A program made the translations under genes and the position numbers. This document shows positions 24,691 to 36,183 of a stretch of DNA of 64,000 nucleotides, piece after piece. The first letter of the stretch is position 1, and each line of letters opens with the position of its first letter. Source of the stretch: Dipteronia dyeriana (taxonomy: Eukaryota; Streptophyta; Magnoliopsida; Sapindales; Sapindaceae); contig CM065295.1 in assembly GCA_032871835.1 (NCBI GenBank), positions 66,027,687 to 66,091,686 on the forward strand, read 5' to 3'. Under the pieces are notes generated by a model. It was not told the DNA's origin. It saw only the letters and a program-made list of their open reading frames with translations, and ran no database searches.

Positions 24691-25213
24691 TCATTGCCTT
24701 AAGTTGAGCTTTTCAAAGGTACCTTTGAAAAGAATATCTACACTGCTGCATGTGTCGACGAGCACGCGGTGGACCAGGCAGTTGGCAATCTGTATTGTGA
24801 TCATCATGGGGTTGAATAATGTTGTGGACGTCTGCCTCCGTGAAAATGATCGGGGCCGATTGGGAAGGGCCAACCGAGCTCTGATCAATCTTGAAGACTC
24901 TCCGCCCTTCATCGGTACGGGGAATTTTTCTGCCATGGTTTTTCCTAGCATTGTTGGAAATCCCTGCAAGGGTGGGCCCTCCATTGATGGTATATATAAC
25001 TTGGATTTGCTGCATCAAATCCTTCTGCTCCCCTTTCCTTTTCTCAGTATGGTCCCAGATCTCTGTATGTACCTCATTCCCAATGCGGATGCTATTACGG
25101 ATCTGTTGCAAAAATTCTACCAAGCAACCTGATGAGAATAAGGCAGATGCATCAAAGGATCCACTGCATGTTCTGATTGGGCCAATAACAAGGGCAAGAG
25201 CTAAGAGATTCAA
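24691..25213 (-). pseudogene. Gypsy protease region (broken)
   Basis: 24691-24984 contains VHRVLVDTCSSVDILFKGTF, the position of the aspartic protease active site. The family motif is DTGSS. Here the Gly reads Cys, which should inactivate it. Overlapping frames show a break in this segment. Confidence 0.75.
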
Positions 25214-25229
25214 ATAAGCACTAAATGGT

Positions 25230-25920
25230 ATAATTCAAGACACTTGGGTTGATTTTGAATTTGTTGAAGTCAAAGATAAGCCCACATGAAGACTAAGGCT
25301 TAATTAATGTCATCAAGACAATTGATTGGGCCGAATAAGAGGAGACTTGGGCATGTGGCACAAGTTTGGGTGTGTGGTGAGCGGTAAAGGGTTGGAGGAG
25401 ATTCAATTTTGGCTGATTTATTACCTTTTAATTTTCAAAGAATAATAGTTGATTTATTTCCCAAATTAATGGGCTGATTTGTTTCCAGATTTAGCCTTTC
25501 AATTATGGAGCAAATCAATAGTTGCTTGATTTAGTTTTTTTCGTTTGTAAGACAATTATTGCCCGATTTAGTTTTCTGTTTGTAAGTCCCTAATGATTGA
25601 ATTTTCTTGTTTCCTTTTAGGGTTGGCTTGTAGCATTTCTTATCGATTAAGGTTTTAGTATATAAAGGAACGAATTGATGTAACTTGGGGTAGGCCAGAA
25701 TTGAATAAAAAAATAGTGGGAGTTCATCTCTTTTGGTTCTGAAAACTTGACTTATCACTCACATCTCCTTCTTGTTCTTGAGTTTGGCATCTTCAACTTC
25801 TTGATACCATTGATTCTTATCTCCTTATAGATAACGGGCCGTGGTTTGATAATGTTCTTTATTTATAAAGTTGATTAAAAAATGACCCTTCATTACCATA
25901 TATTCGTTCCAGGTCTTGCT
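25230..25920. other. Foreign-looking insert between Gypsy protease and gag zinc region
   Basis: No gag or protease coding is visible here. The plus-strand sequence reads like the 3' part of another element: RNPITRARAKRFK-like coding up to 25216 on the plus strand, then TATAAAGGAACG near 25660. I could not find its ends. It may be a fragment of another LTR element. Confidence 0.35.
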
Positions 25921-25934
25921 GCTCTTGATGAGAT

Positions 25935-27494
25935 TCATATCACAACCCCACTCACCATAGCTTCAATCTGGTTGTGCAGGTTGTAACACTCTGAAGTGTT
26001 ATGCCACATGTCCTCATGGAAATCGTAAGACCTGTATCGGTTCCTTATGTTCGCCGATGCTTTCATGGGAGTCAGCTTTCTGAGCAAACCCTTATCCCGG
26101 ATAGCCAGGTAAATCGTTTCGCGAGAAGCATTTAAGGGGATATAATGGTTATAGCCCCTCTCATCTTGGGATATAGGGGCCACTACTCTCGGGGGCGATG
26201 AAGCTCGATGAGGAGTTCACATGGTCAGATACCGGTCTCATTGAGGTTGAAAAGATGTTGGGTGGTATATAGATCTGTTAGGAGGCCTGTTCTGCACTTT
26301 CTGAGCCAACGCGGGTTTGGGAGCCTCTTTCTTCTGGCGATTTATCGATCTCATATCATCGAGCTCAATTTTAACTCTGAGTTGCTCGCCGATCTCGGTC
26401 TACTCAAGAGCTCGATAGTAAGCCTCCTGATATGTTTCAGGTGGATGCTTAGCGAAAGACTGGAACAGCCTTCCCGCCCACAGTTTCTTACAAAAGTTGG
26501 CGAGGGTTTCCTTTTCGGTAAAGACTCTCATCTGGATAACCTCTTTGTGAAACCGCTCTACGTAAGATCGGAGGGCTTCCCCTTATTCCTGAATCACATA
26601 TTATATGTGGATGGGATCCTTTGGGCACGACTTAACACCCTGAAACTGTGAGCAAAAGTCAGTTGACAGTTTTGTAAAGGAATCCACGCTTCCTGCGGGC
26701 AGCTTTCTGAACCAGGATTTTGCATAGTCGGTCAAAGTGGTAGGTAACATCTGGCACATGATTTCCCTGGTAGTGTTCTGGACTTCCATCTGCTAAATGA
26801 AGCTCTCCAAATGACTCAACGGATCCTCAACGCCGGAGATTTTATCCGCCAGCATCTTGAATTTAGGCTGAAGTTTTGCTTCCCGGATCTTCCTAGTGAA
26901 GAGAGCATTCATTTCACTCAACAAATCTTTCTTGATTTTCTGGTTCTTTCCTTTCTTCAACTGTTGGATCTCTTTTTACATTCTTATCAGCTGGTCCCTC
27001 AGACGCTTGTTCCCGTGTCTTTTGGAATCGACCTCGGACCCCTCACTATCAAATCCCTTGGATAAACTGGAGACTTCGACCTTGTCTTCTTTACGAGGGG
27101 GATCCATCTAAGTATTTCACTGGTTGCCTCCCACTCCAGCCTGGGCTTCTCCCCTGAAGGTTGTCTGGTGAGGGGGATCACCTTGTTCTCACGGTGGGAT
27201 ATCTGCCACAGAATTGACCTGCCGAGGTTGGTAGCAGGATGGTCTGTAAGGAATTGTGGGCATAGGCCCTAACCTGTATAGGATCGAAGGTTGGGGTCCA
27301 GTCCTATTATAGGCTGGTTCCGACGAGGGAGGCCACAACCTGTCGAAGGTGGGCTGACAGGCTCCTGGCTTACTCGTTTCTCCTTGTGTATTGGGATTCG
27401 ATGACTGGGTTGTAATGCCCTCGGTGAGCAAGTGAAGGCGGACGTTTTCCACGAAGGTTGCGGTTTGCTGATCGAGCATGGCCTGGCTTACCAC
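25935..27494 (-). pseudogene. Gypsy gag (broken)
   Basis: N-terminal Pro/Gln-rich sequence lies at 27189-27494. The retrotransposon gag core is near 26601-26789 (CQMLPTTLTDYAKSWFRKLP, then GSVDSFTKLSTDF). A zinc-binding-like segment is at 25935-26183 (YRSYDFHEDMWHNTSECYNL). The segments are in different frames. Confidence 0.8.
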
Positions 27495-27695
27495 CAGATG
27501 ACCTATGGCCTGCGCGGCGGTTGGTTGGACTGGAGTCGGGTTATGGTGCTTGGACTTTCTGCCCTTATTTAAAGCCTTTCATGTCGAAGCAACAGACTGT
27601 TGCCCCGAGGCCTCAGGTTGTCCCTGAGAAGATCGAAGCTTCATAATTCCTGTAAAACAATAAATAGATCAAGACTATTATTAAAATGGGTGGTC

Positions 27696-27728
27696 GTGGG
27701 TTCGATCTCCACAGTCGGTGCCAAAAAG
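27696..27728 (-). other. Gypsy primer binding site with extended tRNA complementarity
   Basis: The plus strand 27696-27723 reads like a tRNA 3' half: a T-arm GTGGGTTCGATCTCCAC followed by AGTCGGTGCCA, ending in CCA. Five bases later the LTR starts. On the minus strand this is the primer binding site TGGCACCGACTGTGG continuing into the T-arm. I could not assign the tRNA species. Confidence 0.65.
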
Positions 27729-28953
27729 TGTTAATCGAAATTTCACTCGAGGCGAGGAAATACAGTTAACACCCTCAAGATCGCTTTCTCGGTGGTCACG
27801 GTCAGGGTAGATACCTTCGATACTGATCCTAGGTATCAAAAAGGAGATGGAGTGGATTGAAACAAACAAACAAATGCACGGCAACTAGGGGAGATGATAT
27901 TGTTTTATTAATGATATTCGAATGATTACAGGGAATTCCAATCTCTCGGTCCCTCTCTCTCTCTATCTTTAGATGGATTGTGGGTGGTGACCTCGTGCCC
28001 ATCGATAAGTGGACAAAATTAACTGATGGTGGTCGTGTGCTACCTGCGGAATTTAGGCGACAATAAAGCTTTGTTAACTGATGGCGTAACTAGGTCTTGG
28101 ACTGTTTTTTTTTTTTGCCTCTGTCTTCTTCGTACTGTTACCAGTGTATTTATACGTGTTTCAACTAGGTTTAACTTGTTATTCCACCCATGAATCTCTA
28201 AATCAAATCCCCCATTATCGGGCGGGATGTCACGTTTGAATATTGTTGACTTTGGCTAATTAACGGATTCGATGATATCTTGAAGTGAGAGGAATTTGTT
28301 TCCTCTTTGGATTCAATGACTTGACATGCATGTACGTAATGGCTTAATGCACGTTGGAGAGTGATTCTTATCTTGTATTTCGCCCTGGCAAGGTACTTCG
28401 CTGGGGTCCCCGAATATGGCGCTTGTTTCCTTGAATGGTGAGGTATGCGTTATTTTGATATTATTACCGGGTGCTTTGGGGGCTTGATCCGACCACTTTG
28501 GGCTTCATTTGGAGCTCTACCTGATTGTGTTGGGGCTTTTCGACGAATCGAAGCTTTACGAGCTTCCTCTTTCCCTACTTAGATAGGTTGAGTTTATACC
28601 TCGACGAAACAGGAAGATAAGCTCGGCACCCTGAAAGCCTCTTGGTGAGGGTAGAGGTGGTAGCATGCTTCATATTAGGTCATAGGATACCTCGACCTCA
28701 GGGAACTTAAATCTTCCCACGTCGACTTAGCTTCGGGCTCTTATCCCGATACATAGAGCTTTATGTGGTTACATCGGGCTTTAACTGGTGGTCCTGAATG
28801 CGCACAAGGTGTTTGGAAGGTATGGGCGACCTCGTCTTACCCCCCATAAGGGTGCATGGCAGCTCAACCTCGGAGTTTACGATTCCTTACTGTGTAAAGC
28901 TGGATTTGGGGCCCTTGCTTGGAGAGAGGAAAATTTTCCTTTGGTTGTTAACA
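27729..28953 (-). repeat. Gypsy 5' LTR (intact, 1225 bp)
   Basis: TGTTAA...TTAACA ends. A TATA box (TATAAATA on the minus strand, 28147-28154) marks the likely transcription start region. It matches the interrupted LTR at 5400-5504 plus 16129-16669. Confidence 0.9.
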
Positions 28954-28958
28954 ACGTA

Positions 28959-29748
28959 TTTATACAATACTAATTAATTTTTTTAATTAACTTATATAAT
29001 AATAATTATTAATTTGGCATAATAATATTATTCTTAAATAATTACTTATATAGTAAAAAAAATTACTATATTGATTAAATGTATTAATTAATAATTAAAT
29101 TTAATAAATTAAATATATATATATATATATCAATATTGATATCATTTTAAAGATCTCAACGAGATGTTTCCAACGATATATTTTTTAGGAATACATATTG
29201 TTATAAAAAATATATAAGGGTTAAATTAGTAATTCTAAAAAATATTTAAACTATTGTGACATTTAATATTTTTGTGTTTTTAATAAGTTGGTTAGATAAG
29301 ATTTTTAATATTTTTAGTGTTTTTGATGTAGATAATGTGAGGGTTGTGGTTCTGTGGATACTATAAGATCCAATATTGCTAGACACAAGTTCAGCAGGAG
29401 AAGAAGGATTCTTGTCTTGAAGTCATGTCTCGTCATTTATGTGTACAAATAGTTTAACTTGTTTAGATTATTTTATTTTATTTAAAAAAAAATGTAGGTT
29501 TTTTTATTAATTTTTAAGAATATGTATATATAATTAATTGACTTACCTTTAGTGCATTATTTATCAATGCACTAATAAAATTTGATTTTATTTTGATAAA
29601 ATGTATATGATCTGTATGTGATAATGTCAAAACAAGACTAAATTAATAAATTTTAATAGTATATGGGTATAAATAAAATTGTGTTAACACAAAGCATATT
29701 TAATTTAAGAATTAAATAAAATGAAAAATAAAATGGGATATAGTAATT
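28959..29748. other. AT-rich intergenic sequence
   Basis: Contains a short (TA)n run near 29117-29130. I see no gene, no paired inverted repeat and no transposon coding. Confidence 0.5.
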
Positions 29749-29751
29749 ATA

Positions 29752-30542
29752 GGCCCCGTTTGGTACGCGGGATTGAATTGGACTATTTTATAGGATTTGA
29801 TTGGATTAAGATGTGACTAGGATTAAATGGGATTGGATTGGACTGGATTAAATTAATACTATACTATGTTTGGAGAAATATGGGACTGGATTAAATTAAT
29901 ACCATGTTTTGTTTGGTGAAACATGGGATTGGATTAAATATTATAATTTATTTTTAAAGAGGAAATAACAATAAAATAAACTAATTAAAATAAAAATATA
30001 AAAAAAACTAATTAAAATTAAATTAAAAAACTATAAAACTTTCTCTTTTCTTAATTCGTTATTTCTATATCATCGTCACCATATGGGTTGAATCTAATTT
30101 CAGATCTAGGTTGAATCTGGAATATGAAGATATTGAAATTGTTTTTTTTTTTTTTTCGATTCTAGATATAGGTGGTTTGATTTTTTTTTTAGATTTTCAA
30201 AATATTAAGTTTGTGGGTTCGATTTTATTTTTGGTTTCCAAAATATTATAGTTCTGGGTTTGCTTTTTATTTTATTTTTCTGGGTTTTGACCAACATTTT
30301 TTATTTTTGAAGTACATTAAAAAATCTAAAAAAAAAACTTAAAAAAAAAAAAACTTTAAAAAAAATTTAGTCCCAGGAGAACTAAACCCACCAATTTAAT
30401 GGGTTTATTTATCTCATAAAATATGAGACTATTTCATTAAAATTGGATCCCACTGTATTATTTTATCCAGTCCGATGTTACTTCCAAACATAGGATTAGA
30501 CTAAATCCGATCCGAATCCAATCCAATCTCACAAACAGGGCC
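29752..30542. mobile_element. PIF/Harbinger-like MITE, copy 1
   Basis: The ends are GGCCCCGTTTGGTACGCGGG and, reversed, GGCCCTGTTTGTGAGATTGG. The flanking trinucleotides are ATA and ACA, a degraded 3-bp TSD. It repeats GGATTGGATTGGAC-type words near the ends. It is the same family as 62844-63759, whose TSD is perfect. It ends about 940 bases upstream of the AFP start codon. Confidence 0.8.
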
Positions 30543-30599
30543 ACACTGATTTAGTTCTTGGGCATGGGAATTGAAGAAGGCAAAGGTTACGGACTGACA

Positions 30600-31120
30600 G
30601 GACACGTGCGTACGACATGATCACTTTTTTGCAACTTGCTTGGCTGCTTAGCTGTTCTGTGCAACTCTAAATGTTACACGTACACTACCTGCACTTACTC
30701 ATGACACGCGTCATCAACCCAGTTCACTAGTAAATATGTGCAACTTGCTCCTCTTGTCTTGGGTTCCACACCCTTGATTTTTTTTACTTGTTACTTGTGG
30801 GCCGCTGGATCTGGGCCCACGCCTTAAATCTATGACTCGCGCTTATCATAAACTCTAAGTACTGGATCGTTTCCCATCTCGATCGCCTCAAAAACTGTAA
30901 AATGGCAGACAAAGCTTCACATGGAGAAAATCTCTGACACGAACTCCAAACATGTTCATCCACGTGTCAGATTAAATCCAAAAACAGGATATTCAATAAC
31001 ACGTGGCAGTTGAGGAGGGGCTTCGATATTCATAGTACGACACGTTTTGTTATCTGAAAGAGATGGAGACGCTTGTTTGGCGTCTCCTCGGAATCTGCTG
31101 TTCGACACCACGTGTCGTTT
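30600..31120 (+). promoter_or_regulatory. ABRE / G-box cluster in the AFP promoter
   Basis: Four CACGTG palindromes lie upstream of the AFP gene: 30603-30608, 30961-30966 (CACGTGTC), 31000-31005 (CACGTGGC) and 31109-31114 (CACGTGTC). There are further ACGT cores near 30676, 30708 and 31041. The last three carry the ACGTGKC form bound by ABF/ABI5 bZIP factors. The nearest lies about 370 bases before the ATG. Confidence 0.7.
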
Positions 31121-31395
31121 TTCCTCCACTTTAAAGAGGCTCTCCATGCCCTCCACATGTCGTCTCCGCATTACACCGTTCTTAGGGGCGTTTTCGTTAT
31201 TTCCTTCTTTTTTCAAACCTTTTTCTTTCCCTTTTCTCTCTTCTTTGAGGAACTTTTTTGTTGGTGTATTGGGATGAATATCTACTGCAAAAAATGGAAC
31301 CTTTGGCCTTCTTTGTTTTTCTCATGATTTGGATCATTTCTTTTCAACATTTTCTCTCCCTTTTCTAGCATTCTGTGTTACAAATTCTACTTTCT

Positions 31396-31401
31396 TATAA
31401 A
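31396..31401 (+). promoter_or_regulatory. Probable TATA box of the AFP gene
   Basis: TTATAAAG lies about 85 bases before the chosen ATG, suggesting a short 5' leader. Confidence 0.45.
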
Positions 31402-31481
31402 GTTTTCTCATCTGGGTATCTTCAAATTCAGTCCAAAAAATTTTCTTTTTCTTCGTGTTTATTTATTTTTGTTGGTTTGAA

Positions 31482-34400
31482 ATGGAAACAACTGAGGAAA
31501 TTGGAGCCAGAGAAGCTCGACAACACATTTCGATGATGCAAGTAAGTACAACTCCAAGAGATCTCTTGCATAGATTCATGAATGGGAACCACTTGGTGGG
31601 TAACAAGAACCAACCACAACAGAGAGAAGAAAAAACAGAGGAGATAGAGCTGAGCTTGGGGCTTTCATTGAATGGTCGTTTTGGTGTAGACCCAACAAGA
31701 GACCAAAAATTCTCAAGATCGTCTTCAATTCCTGACTTCATGAACCCAACAACTGTTAAGGAGGACAATAACGATGACTCTTCTGCTTTTGTGTTTCCAG
31801 TGGCTTGTGCTAATCTTATAAGGACATGTTCTCTGCCTACGGAGACTGAAGAGGACTGGAGGATGAGAAAGGAGTTGCAGACATTCAGGAGAATGCAAGC
31901 CAAAAGGAAGAGATCAGAGAAGCAGCAAAGGAATTACAAGATTGCTAGGCAACGTAGTCGGGCATTTGGTGAAGAAATTGACAAGAAAGAAGAGTCCGTT
32001 AATGGTAGTAAAGGAGCTGGTGGTGATGATGGTGCTGTTGTGGAAGGAGGTTTACCACCACCAGCCGTTGTAGCGTCTCAGGGGTCAAATGTGTCATCAC
32101 AAGCCAGTGGATTCTCTACTATTTCGGAATTTGAGAGTCATCCATCTCAAGGTATCACACTTTTTTATTTATCGACTTTTTATCTATAATTGCTGAATTT
32201 ATTAGTTTTTCGATACATGGATTGTGAGAACAGATGTAAATTCTTCTTAGTCAAATATGAGATTAGTTTAGATTAGAGTTAAAAAAAAAATACTGCTTTT
32301 GTGAAGCAATAGAAATGGCCAACCTAGGTTTATGCTTGCTATGAAGTTTCTGTATCAATACTAAAACTAAATATAAATCTGTTGTCTTTTTTCTTTAACT
32401 TGGTTTTGTTATGCTTAGGCTTTGTGTATACAATGATGCGACCCCGGTTCCTGTCAGATTCTTCTAATTCCCTTTCCATATTTACAAAAAATATCATTCT
32501 TTGTTTATCTTGATATACTCATTGTGACATTGAGCAAAATAGTTTATTCTAAGACTTAACGAGGACTCGATGTTATATTTTATTTATTGATATCAGTACA
32601 TTTAATTGAATGCCTTTTGCTTTATGGCCATGTATGTTGTACCCATGAATTTAGGCATTTAGAGTCTATTGAAGTCATTACTTGTTGATAGCATTGTTTG
32701 TATAGCAGAGTCCCACTTTTTGTGTTAGCTAAAACATGTACATTAAAATTATGTTTTTTGCTTAATGCATGACAATGAACATTGATTGTCATGGTTCATC
32801 TATAATTTCAAGCAAAACATAATGGAATAAGATACTTAACAACGTGTTTATAAGCAAGAGAAGTTCTTTAATACTTTTATAACTATGCACATGAGTCCTT
32901 TATTGAGCATTAGAACTAAATGTGCTCTATACTACATTCTCAGTCAAGGTGCATTTTCTTTGGCATCGGAAAAGAGGGAAAGAGAGCCCTAAGGTGTGGC
33001 AGAGTTGCCTCGGAGAAAATGTTGAACTTACATTCTCAGCCAAGATGCATTTTCTTTGGCACTGGAAAAGAGGGAAAGAGAGGTCCTAAGGTGTGGCAGA
33101 GTTGCCAAGGAGAAAATGTTGAACTTTAGATGAAATGGCTTGTTTGCTCTGCTTTGATTGATTTCATTATTGGTTACATGATGGGTTTCTCTTAGGTGTT
33201 ACTCTTTGAGATAATGTCCTGATGCGACTTCATCATCTAAGACTAAGGTTCATGTACATGCATTTTGATCATGATCTAACTCTATAGGTCTAGATGTGGC
33301 TCTACTCCTGTGTCAACAACGGGCACCAACTTATGGTGACCATCTGCCGTGTGGAGCCAAGATGATCTTACCAGAGAATCCGTGAAACTAACTGTTGTTT
33401 CATGGTACAATACCCTGGTTACATTTTGACTTCCCCTCTTCGTTGACCTATCGAGACAATTTTAACACGGCAAAATTTGATAGAAAAAAGCAAGGGGAAC
33501 CTTAGTACTCTTTAACACAGCTAAATTATGAAGTTCGAAGGGGTTTGCTTTGCTTGTGCTCAACCTTATTAGTGACACAGCCTGTTGAAGGATATCATCA
33601 TCTGCTAACACCTTTGCAAGGAACCATAACAAATCTGCATTCTTATATCTTTTGTGTCATCGAAAGTGCACTGGATATTCAATCGATAATGGTACTTCAA
33701 AGTGTAAAATATCATAGCCCAAATATATGTGCCTTAATCATATATAAGCAAGTTTTACTTGAATCTTTTATAAGTAGTATGTTTTTCTTAATTTCACAAA
33801 AAAGAATAAAGATGATTTTATATTAATTTTCATTGGAATGTTTATTTCTATTACAAGACATCAGACAACCTAAATGAATTTAAAAGAACAAATAATTGTG
33901 ATCATGAAAACTAAGACTTTCCCCGATTGTTGTGATATTTTCAGGCAGAAATTGAATTCGATAATTAAAAAATGCTGTGACTGTATATAGAGCCTATTAT
34001 TGATTGAGGTCCTGTTCCGGAATTAATTGTCTTCTCGAGTCGATTTTTAAGATACTAAACTTGGTTATTCCAAGACATGTAGTTATGCAACTATGGCAGG
34101 AAACTTTCTTCTATTCATTTGTGTGAATAATTAGGACAAGTTGATGTTTGTTGATTGCATACTACACACTGGTCGGAGTTATCTGGTGCGCCTAGTTAAA
34201 TTAGTAATCACAACTAGTTAAGTTTTGAAAATTATGTCTGTTAAGTTTTCAAGCATTTATAGTAATTTGGTATCATTGTAATTGCTTGTACAGGCTACAT
34301 TTTCTTTGAATATTGTTAGGTCTGAGGTAGAACAATTCCAATCGTTTATGATCTTTTGACATTGTTTATTACTGTTCTATGTCTTGATGGTCCATGGCTC

Positions 34401-35003
34401 CAGTTGATATTACACTCTAAATTATCTAGCAGATGTACACCATTGGTTGTCATCCCTTTATTTGTTGTATATCAATTGCAAATACTTACCTTATGGAGTG
34501 ACCACTCTGATTCCTTTTAATGTCTATTAACGAACTATTCTTTTGATAGTTTGTAATCTCAAGTAGCAATTTATTTTGGTTTTATTACAGGATTGAACAA
34601 ATGTAGTGAAGCATTAAGCACATCCAGCATTAAATCTGTCACAAAGAGTAGGCAGAAACTGCCACCACATCCTGAAGCTGCAACCACTGAAAAAACAGGC
34701 CAGTTTGTTGCAGGTGACATGGAGAATGAAGCAAACAAGAGATCAGATGCCGAAAAAGGAGTAAGAGAGGCGGTAATGAATGTGCTGGATGATATGCCTT
34801 GTGTATCGACAAAAGGAGATGGCCCGAACGGAAAAAGAATAGAAGGTTTTCTTTGCAGGTACAGTAAAGGTGAGGAGGTGAGAATAGTATGTGTTTGCCA
34901 TGGCAGCTTCCTCTCCCCTGCGGAGTTTGTCAAACATGCGGGTGGTGGTGAAGTAGCACACCCCCTAAAGCATATAGTTGTTAACCCTTCTCCCCTTTTG
35001 TAG
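31482..35003 (+). CDS. AFP4: ABI5-binding protein / Ninja family (AFP4/TMAC2-like), 360 aa
   Basis: Exons are 31482-32151 and 34591-35003. The intron begins AG|GTATCA and ends TTATTACAG, and the Gly codon is split after its first base. The start is the ATG of [14 protein letters not shown]. An EAR motif, IELSLGL (residues 55-61), recruits TOPLESS-type corepressors. A basic stretch, [10 protein letters not shown] (about 136-145), fits the nuclear signal. The C-terminal ~60 residues ([14 protein letters not shown], then [20 protein letters not shown]) are the conserved TDBD/Jas-like domain that binds ABI5 or TIFY partners. The family damps abscisic acid signalling in the nucleus. The ABRE-rich promoter suggests ABA induction and feedback. 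It converges with RPK2. In Arabidopsis the RPK2 gene and TMAC2/AFP4 are adjacent, which supports the AFP4 assignment. Confidence 0.93.
32152..34590 (+). other. Intron of the AFP gene (2.4 kb)
   Basis: GT-AG intron joining the two coding exons. It is AT-rich, with one local tandem duplication (32934-33126) and no visible transposon coding. A second intronic exon is not needed, because the reading frame joins cleanly. Confidence 0.85.
32934..33126 (+). repeat. Tandem duplication, 96/97 bp, in the AFP intron
   Basis: Two adjacent units begin ACATTCTCAG at 32934 and 33030 and end TGTTGAACTT. They differ at only about eight positions and one indel, so the duplication is recent. The 69-aa ORF through both units is a by-product. 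Confidence 0.92.
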
Positions 35004-36183
35004 TGGTAACGTGTGTCCAAGGTAAAAGCAAGCTAACCAAAGGTTAATCAAGCTTCCCTTTCTCATTTTTTTTTTTTTTTGGTTCTTGTTTCTCTTTTGA
35101 TGGACTCGGCAAGTGTGTTGTGTTCAGTACATGTAGTCTCTTGCTAGTAGGATGACAATCGGGATATTTTCTTGGTAGGTTTATCTGCATTCTACAAAAT
35201 TGGAATTGTCCTGATTTGTTTCTCTAATTCAGAGAATGGTTGAGTCGTGAAGAAGGCTTTGTTATGACAGATGTTTCTGCTTTTGCTGTTGATGTTGCTT
35301 CTATGCTGATGAAAATCTTTTAACACGTCAATTTGAAGGACATAAAAAGAGCAGTCTAGGACATTCATGCAAAACTTAAAAGATCCAAATTAACCAACAA
35401 CACCTTCCCAATTCAATGTGCGAGTAGTGTGGAAACAGAAGAGAAGCCACAAGGAAGCAAGTACTGGGAAACACTTCAGAGATGTTTTCGAAGGTTGTAC
35501 AATTGCTTTCTAGTCAGCAAAGCACATCTCCAATAGGCCCAAAAATGCGTGTATGCAAGCAGCAGTTCTCGATCTTGTGTTTTAACTTTTAACCAGACGA
35601 TAGATTATTACTTAATCCGTTGCCATTTGCCAAACATAATTTAATGTAAGATTTATTTTCTAAAAGCCAACATCATGCTGAGAGACGTGAACATTGAAAA
35701 AAAATCCTAATAGATGCATATCAAATGCCTTCGTAGTTTCGTACATGTGTTTGGTTCAGGACCTCAAACAACCAATTCTTGGACACCACATAATAAACCT
35801 ACTATTGGACACTAAAAATCCAATCCATATTCGTGGACCAAACCCCCTTCAGTGAATAATCAATAACGGTTCGAAACTTCCAAAAAAACATCAATCACTA
35901 TTCAATGTTTTTATTTGATAACAAATGGAAACCAAGATACACGTATCAAATAGCAAGGAATATCTGCATTCTTCTGCAGATTCATTAGTAGCCCTAATCA
36001 GAAAAATGGGTGCAACACTATAATACAATTTACAAGTGGGAAGGGAATTAATTAACTACACTTTAAAAAGATCTACCTAAGGCATCCCCCCAAGCCAATA
36101 CCATGTCTGAAACATAAAATTACAATATGGGGATTACCTTCTATCAATAGCTAGGGTTAATGAACATAAGACTTATCTCGACG
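35004..36183. other. Intergenic region between convergent AFP and RPK2 genes
   Basis: This should hold both 3' UTRs. There is a poly-T run at 35067-35080. I see no gene or transposon ends. Confidence 0.6.

Larger units (their letters stand above)
5400..28953 (-). mobile_element. Gypsy LTR retrotransposon of the Tat type (whole element with nested insertions)
   Basis: LTRs begin TGTTAA and end TTAACA in both copies. The flanks ACATA (5395-5399) and ACGTA (28954-28958) form a 5-bp TSD with one mismatch. Coding runs on the minus strand in the order gag, protease, reverse transcriptase, RNase H, a second RNase H-like block, then integrase. An antisense ORF lies between pol and the 3' LTR. The double RNase H and the antisense ORF are features of the Tat lineage. 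Every ORF is broken by stops, frameshifts or insertions. Of the 23.5 kb, about 10.6 kb is nested Copia sequence and 655 bp is a nested hAT-type element. Confidence 0.9.

Noticed and set aside
27693..27723. Partial tRNA gene
   Set aside because: It sits exactly at the LTR boundary with CCA encoded, so it is the primer binding site complement.
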